Shown one piece after another: positions 51,470 through 55,500 of a stretch of DNA of 55,500 bases. Origin of the DNA: Pseudogemmobacter bohemicus. Its GTDB lineage: Bacteria; Pseudomonadota; Alphaproteobacteria; Rhodobacterales; Rhodobacteraceae. The position numbers and the translations under genes are program-made. How positions within the stretch are numbered: the stretch's first letter is position 1; the number at the start of each line of letters is the position of its first letter. The stretch lies in assembly GCF_003290025.1 (NCBI RefSeq), contig NZ_QNHG01000002.1, forward strand, positions 390,055 to 445,554. The letters run 5' to 3'. The notes below the pieces were generated by a model that did no database searches, was not told the origin of the DNA, and saw only the letters and a program-made list of their open reading frames with translations.

Positions 51470-53740
51470 TCAAGCCTCTCTTGAGGGATCAAAGCGCAAA
51501 AGCCGCAGCGCGTTCAGCGTCACAAACACGGTGGCCCCGGTGTCTGCCAGAATTGCAACCCAGAGCCCGGTCAGTCCCAGAACCGAGGTCACAAGAAACA
51601 CTGCCTTCAACCCCAGAGCCAGTATGACATTCTGCCGGATATTGCCCATTGTCCCACGGGCAAGCCGGATCAGTGCGGGCACGTCGACCACGCGGTCGCG
51701 CAAGATGGCGGCATCAGCGGTTTCAAGCGCCACATCCGTGCCGGAACCCATGGCGACCCCCACACTGGCCTGTTTCAGTGCAGGCGCATCATTGATGCCG
51801 TCCCCTATCATCATCACGCCGCCACCGCCGCTCATGTCGCGGATCACCAATAGCTTGGCCTCGGGCATCATTTCGGCCCGGTAGTCCATCCCCAGCTGCT
51901 CTGCGATGGCCTCGGCGGTGCGGGGATTGTCACCGGTGAGGATGACAGGCGCGATTCCCATAGCCTTGAGCTGGCGCATCGCATCGACCGCATCCGCGCG
52001 CGGCTCGTCGCGCAGGGCGATCAACCCCAGGGGCTGCGCCCGGCGGAAGACAGCAACCACGGTTTTCCCTTCGGATTCCAGCTGGGTTGCACGGTGGATA
52101 TGACCCCCGGCAATGCCGCGCAGCTCGGAGGCATGGCGCGGTGACGAGACCCACGCCCTGTCACCACCGACAAGCGCCTCGACCCCTTTCCCGACGATGG
52201 CGCGGGCCTCAGATGCTGGCAGCGCTTCCACTCCGGCTTCTTCGGCGCGCCGCAGGATCGCCAAAGCAAGCGGGTGCGACGAACCGGTTTCCACCCCGGC
52301 GGCAATGGCCAGAAGATCATTTTCGGTCACATGCGGAGCCGTGACAATGTCGGTGACTTTGGGCTTGCCATGCGTAAGGGTGCCGGTTTTGTCAAAGGCA
52401 ATCCGGCTGACATGGGCGGCAGCCTCGATCACCGCGCCTCCTTTCATCAACAACCCTTTCCGGGCACCGGAGGACAATGCCGAGGCAATTGAGGCCGGAA
52501 CCGAGATGACCAGCGCGCAGGGGCAACCGATCAGCAAAAGTGCAAGACCGCGATAGATCCAGGTGTCCCAGTCCCCACCAAAGGCCAGCGTCGGAACAAA
52601 GATCACCAGAAGCGCCACAATAACAATCGCGGGCATATACCAGCGCGAGAAACGGTCGATGAAGCGTTCTGTCGGTGCGCGCGCCTCCTCGGCCTCTTCG
52701 ACCAGCTGGATGATGCGGCTGATCGTATTGTCAGCGGCGGTCCTGGTCACGTTGATACGCAAGACCGCTTCGGTGTTGATCGAGCCGGCAAAGACATTTT
52801 CGCCCGGCCCCCGCGTCACCGGAATGCTTTCGCCGGTGACCGGGCTTTCATCGATGCCACTGGTGCCCTCGAAGATTTCACCATCGGCGGGGATGCGATC
52901 ACCGGGGCGTACAAAGACGCGCTGCCCGATCTCCAGGCTCGCAGCCGGCACTTCGCGGGTTTTGCCCCCCTCCTCCAGCAGGGCTGTTTTCGGCACCAGA
53001 TTGGCCAGCGCCCGGATGCTGTCGCGTGCCTTGCCGGCGGCCACGCCCTCCAGAACCTCGCCCACCGCAAAGAGGAAGACGACAAGTGCCGCCTCTTCGG
53101 CCGCGCCGATGAACAGGGCACCAATGGCCGCGATGGTCATAAGGCTTTCGATGGTAAAGGGCTGGCCAAGCCGTAAGGCTTCGAAAGCGCGCTTTGCCAC
53201 CGGGGCGACCCCGATGACACAGGCAACGGCGAAGGCCCAATAGCCCCATTCGGTCGATGTCAGCAGCTCGAAAATCCAGGCCAGACCAAGAAGCAGGCCG
53301 GTAAAGATCACCAACTGCCCCTTCCTGGTCTGATACCACGCCTTGCCCCGAGCGGCCGGAGTGCCATGCACATGGCCGGGGCTGCCGTGACCGATATCTG
53401 CGGCAGAATGCGACGGTGTTGCGCCGGCACGATCAGACCCTTCATGGGCGCCAGTGTCCGACTTTGCGGCAGGTGGTTCACCAGGCATTACAAAGGCTTT
53501 CTTGCCCTCTGCCTTTGCGCCCCGCGCCGCAATGCCGAAGCCAAGCCGTTTCACGATGCTTTCGATCTCGGAGGTTTTGGTCGTGCCGGGCACCAGGCTG
53601 AGCGTCAGCTTTTCGGCCATCAAAGCGACCTTCACATCGCTGACACCAGGCAGGTTCTCAACAGCCTTGGTCACCTTCACTGTGCATGAGGCGCAATCCA
53701 TACCGCTGACAGTCCACTCCTGCCGTCTCGCTTCGCTCAT
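51470..53740 (-). CDS. zntA: Zn/Cd/Pb-exporting P1B-type ATPase
   Basis: The product is 756 residues. An HMA domain (SGMDCASC) is followed by a His-containing linker (GHGSPGHVHG), TGESIPVTRGPGENVFAG, helix 6 with CPC in LIGCPCALVISVPAS (about residue 405), phosphorylation site DKTGTLTHG (about 449), SHPLALA, GDGINDAPAL, and the Zn-type helix 8 motif ADTGATVFVTLNALRLL. Together these indicate Zn(II)/Cd(II)/Pb(II) export. The ATG at 53740 follows the MerR-type promoter at 53821; an earlier start at 53776 is less likely. First gene of a nine-gene minus-strand run ending at 47219. Confidence 0.92.
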   Translation of the reverse strand: MSEARRQEWTVSGMDCASCTVKVTKAVENLPGVSDVKVALMAEKLTLSLVPGTTKTSEIESIVKRLGFGIAARGAKAEGKKAFVMPGEPPAAKSDTGAHEGSDRAGATPSHSAADIGHGSPGHVHGTPAARGKAWYQTRKGQLVIFTGLLLGLAWIFELLTSTEWGYWAFAVACVIGVAPVAKRAFEALRLGQPFTIESLMTIAAIGALFIGAAEEAALVVFLFAVGEVLEGVAAGKARDSIRALANLVPKTALLEEGGKTREVPAASLEIGQRVFVRPGDRIPADGEIFEGTSGIDESPVTGESIPVTRGPGENVFAGSINTEAVLRINVTRTAADNTISRIIQLVEEAEEARAPTERFIDRFSRWYMPAIVIVALLVIFVPTLAFGGDWDTWIYRGLALLLIGCPCALVISVPASIASALSSGARKGLLMKGGAVIEAAAHVSRIAFDKTGTLTHGKPKVTDIVTAPHVTENDLLAIAAGVETGSSHPLALAILRRAEEAGVEALPASEARAIVGKGVEALVGGDRAWVSSPRHASELRGIAGGHIHRATQLESEGKTVVAVFRRAQPLGLIALRDEPRADAVDAMRQLKAMGIAPVILTGDNPRTAEAIAEQLGMDYRAEMMPEAKLLVIRDMSGGGGVMMIGDGINDAPALKQASVGVAMGSGTDVALETADAAILRDRVVDVPALIRLARGTMGNIRQNVILALGLKAVFLVTSVLGLTGLWVAILADTGATVFVTLNALRLLRFDPSREA

Positions 53741-53790
53741 CACTGTCTCCGAGCCAGGCAACGCCCGGGTAATCATGTATATGATTCGGA

Positions 53791-53821
53791 CCCTTACAGC
53801 CTGTAGCAGCTATAGGATCAA
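53791..53821 (-). promoter_or_regulatory. MerR-family promoter/operator of the zntA operon
   Basis: On the minus strand TTGATC, a 19-base spacer with CTATAGCTGCTACAG, and TAAGGG. It ends 51 bases before the zntA start and is the last of the five related sites. Confidence 0.78.
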
Positions 53822-54224
53822 GAGGTTTTCGCACGCAGAACAGATGCCAATCACCTCTCCGTGCGCGTGGCATGGCCTGGCTTCATCCCAACCAGTGGTA
53901 TGTCGCGTTCCACTCCTCTCTCTGCATCTTCATACAGCGTCAGGTACCGAGGGCCGCAACTACCGCCGATGTGGTCACACGGTCAGGCGCAAGCCTGCTT
54001 GTTCCGAAACATCGCAGTGGGTCTGGCACTTCTCACCATTCATTCGCGATGCGAGATCAATATATGGGGTCCTTATCAGCGCCCCAGCCCCGGAAAGTCG
54101 TCGAAAAAGTTAAACACCAACCGAACAGCCGTTGCCACCAAGCTTCCGGGCGTCGTCTCCAAGAGTTGTGCCTGCAAAGTCTTGAAGTTTATCACTTCAA
54201 TTTTTAGCTTTGGAATAAATATAA
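53822..54224. other. Gap between zntA promoter and IS66 remnant
   Basis: About 400 bases whose plus-strand frames (53872-54207 and 53861-54271) stay open but lack a ribosome site and recognisable content. From about 54170 base composition becomes AT-rich, marking the edge of the IS66-like element. No inverted repeat end was identified. Confidence 0.4.
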
Positions 54225-55410
54225 ATGGCGCAACTGCACACAAAATCAACCCCGCGCACCAAGGTATTTAACATTTATGAACAGATGCTAATTAATGGAA
54301 CCAGGGTATCCATTGCGCTGAAAAAGAATGCCAATCCCGGACTGGTAAAGGACAGCATACTCCGGATCAACGACACAAGATTACAAAAGAGCTCTGAGAG
54401 ATCACATTGTTTGGGGCAAAGCGCATTTCCCATCGGATATATTTTCGCTGAAGATACCTCGCTTGATGAGCTGCCCGACCTTTTGTCTATGGATGATGCG
54501 GAGAAGATCGCGCAAGCTATCGACAGGGAAGAAGCCAATAGGCGGGCGCTCGCTGTGCAGCAGCTGGCCAGGCCATCAAAAGAGAAGAAACCTTCTGGAA
54601 AGGCGACTAGATGGTTACCGACAGATTTTCCGGTTGTTGAAGCAGATTCTCCTGTCAGGGCACCCGAGCGCTGTGACTGCGGCAGAAAGATGACTGCGAA
54701 GGAAACCCGGACGAAAACCATTCCAACAGTAGTTCCAACTCAACTTGCAATACAGAAGCCAAATTACCACCATATGCGATGTAACGGTTGCGGGCACCAA
54801 AAATGGGAAAAGTCACTCATGTTATTATGGGAAGATCCAACCATTCTCTGGATTACGCCGTCGAGACCGCCACTCTCAAATACGCATATAGCTTACCATT
54901 GCACGGGGTAGCGTGTACATGGTCCATGTCGGGATATTCAGTTTACGAAAGAACCCTTCGCGGCCTTACATCAAGACTTTAGTCATATGTCAGGCTTTTG
55001 GTATTTGCGATCAAAGATCGAATTAAGTCATCCTATTGCATACAGATGGATGAACCCCAAATTCTCACGATCGCGATGAAAAAGCGGCGTTATGATTGGG
55101 GCGCACTGTCAGATGAACGCAGGTGTAATCCGAGGGCGCATCCATGCGCGTCTTTCCGGTTCGAGGAAACCCGCAGGCGGCGCCCCGAAAGAGTTTTTAA
55201 CTGGATCAGCTTGCAAGGTTCTGACTTATGATGGGTATTCTGGTTATAATATCATCCAGCCTCAAATTATCATGGATGAGCCGCGAATTATACAAAGATG
55301 CAATATCCATGCCCGTAGGTATTTTGCCGACATCATGAAGTCTAAGAAAGACTGCGGCCCTTCTCGACCAGATTCTTGTGCATGCCGCCGAGGCCTGTAA
55401 CGTTGTCAAA
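54225..55410 (+). pseudogene. Degraded IS66-family transposase
   Basis: Successive pieces in different plus-strand frames follow IS66 order: an N-terminal part with DDAEKIAQAIDREEANR, a zinc-binding-like stretch (CDCGRKMTAKETRTKT, then NYHHMRCNGCGHQKW), a catalytic-domain piece (YCIQMDEPQILTIAMKK), and VLTYDGYSGYN followed by IIQRCNIHARRYFADIMKSK, corresponding to the 'DGYxxY...GCxAHxRRxF' block of IS66 transposases. Frames are interrupted many times. Composition is more AT-rich than the rest, suggesting foreign origin. Confidence 0.6.
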
Positions 55411-55441
55411 GCGACGCAACAGAGCCTTGTTGCAACGCCAT

Positions 55442-55499
55442 TCAGCTACCCGAGTGCAGACGATCAATCAGGGCGGCAAGTTCCGGGGTCGTTTCAGCC
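55442..55499 (-). CDS. C-terminal tail of a gene entering from the right edge
   Basis: The minus strand is open from the window edge to a stop at 55442, giving AETTPELAALIDRLHSGS. The peptide is too short to name. Codon usage is GC-rich again, unlike the IS66 remnant beside it. Confidence 0.3.
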   Translation of the reverse strand, partial: AETTPELAALIDRLHSGS

Positions 55500-55500
55500 T

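Noticed and set aside
55412-55440. GGCTCTGTTGC on the minus strand as an IS end
   Set aside because: It resembles terminal repeats of some IS6/IS5 elements, but only about ten bases match and no element body is visible inside the window.

Overview
The window is GC-rich DNA from an alphaproteobacterium, most likely of the Rhodobacteraceae (Paracoccus/Rhodobacter relatives). The signs are an RTX protein ending in a Rhodobacteraceae-style Hint domain, HWE-type kinase signalling, a cydDCABX locus, a tiny 'apolipoprotein acyltransferase'-type membrane protein, and metal islands of the kind these bacteria carry on plasmids or genomic islands. No rRNA, tRNA, CRISPR array or replication/partition genes were seen. 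The many gene fragments and IS remnants point to an accessory replicon or island.

Layout. 0-4 kb: the 5' end of one Hint-domain gene on the minus strand, a 1.2 kb gap, then a large RTX-Hint protein. 4.2-5.3 kb: IS5-family transposase remnants with an iolC fragment between them. 5.5-11.3 kb: a three-gene signalling cassette (hybrid histidine kinase, CheR-type methyltransferase, REC-HWE kinase-REC), with a second IS5-family remnant beyond it in inverted orientation. 12.2-13.0 kb: a tyrosine recombinase without an N-terminus. 13.2-19.5 kb: cydDCABX, encoding cytochrome bd oxidase and its CydDC assembly exporter. 19.7-25.5 kb: a CDF metal exporter, a zinc-ribbon protein, and a cell-wall group (M23 peptidase, CAP lipoprotein, two L,D-transpeptidases) with a decayed SCO1 gene.

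25.5-36.4 kb is a mosaic of working metal/sulfur genes and broken ones. Working: rhodanese, MFS exporter, ProX-type deacylase, a Ni/Co-type MFS exporter with a DmeR-like regulator, ArsR plus an arsenite-permease-like carrier, and an ArsR-rhodanese fusion. Broken: TauE/SafE, rhodanese, transmembrane-anchor-type, mnmH, metal ABC permease and HupE/UreJ. A cystathionine-lyase-like gene has one in-frame TGA. 36.4-43.2 kb is an apparent iron-acquisition region: a Fur-box-preceded di-heme cytochrome c, a PhnDCE-like ABC transporter and a small membrane protein, next to a PepSY reductase-like protein and a DUF2946-like protein. 43.3-53.8 kb is a heavy-metal island with two MerR regulators, an orphan Mrp subunit C, an HMA chaperone, two PIB-type ATPases, and a long minus-strand run (ICMT-like methyltransferase, LspA, DsbB, small membrane protein, DsbA, SCO1, PCuAC, SCO1). 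The window ends in a degraded IS66-like element and the tail of another gene.

The strongest unifying signal is five near-identical MerR-family promoters (a -35 element, a 19-bp spacer with a CTATAG..CTACAG dyad, and a -10) at 19752, 20806, 43334, 44821 and 53821 (minus). They tie the CDF exporter, the zinc-ribbon/cell-wall group, the Mrp subunit, the HMA/P-type ATPase pair and the ZntA-LspA-Dsb-SCO operon into one predicted metal-responsive regulon that couples export with envelope remodelling. All functions are inferred by reading the sequence; no database search was run.
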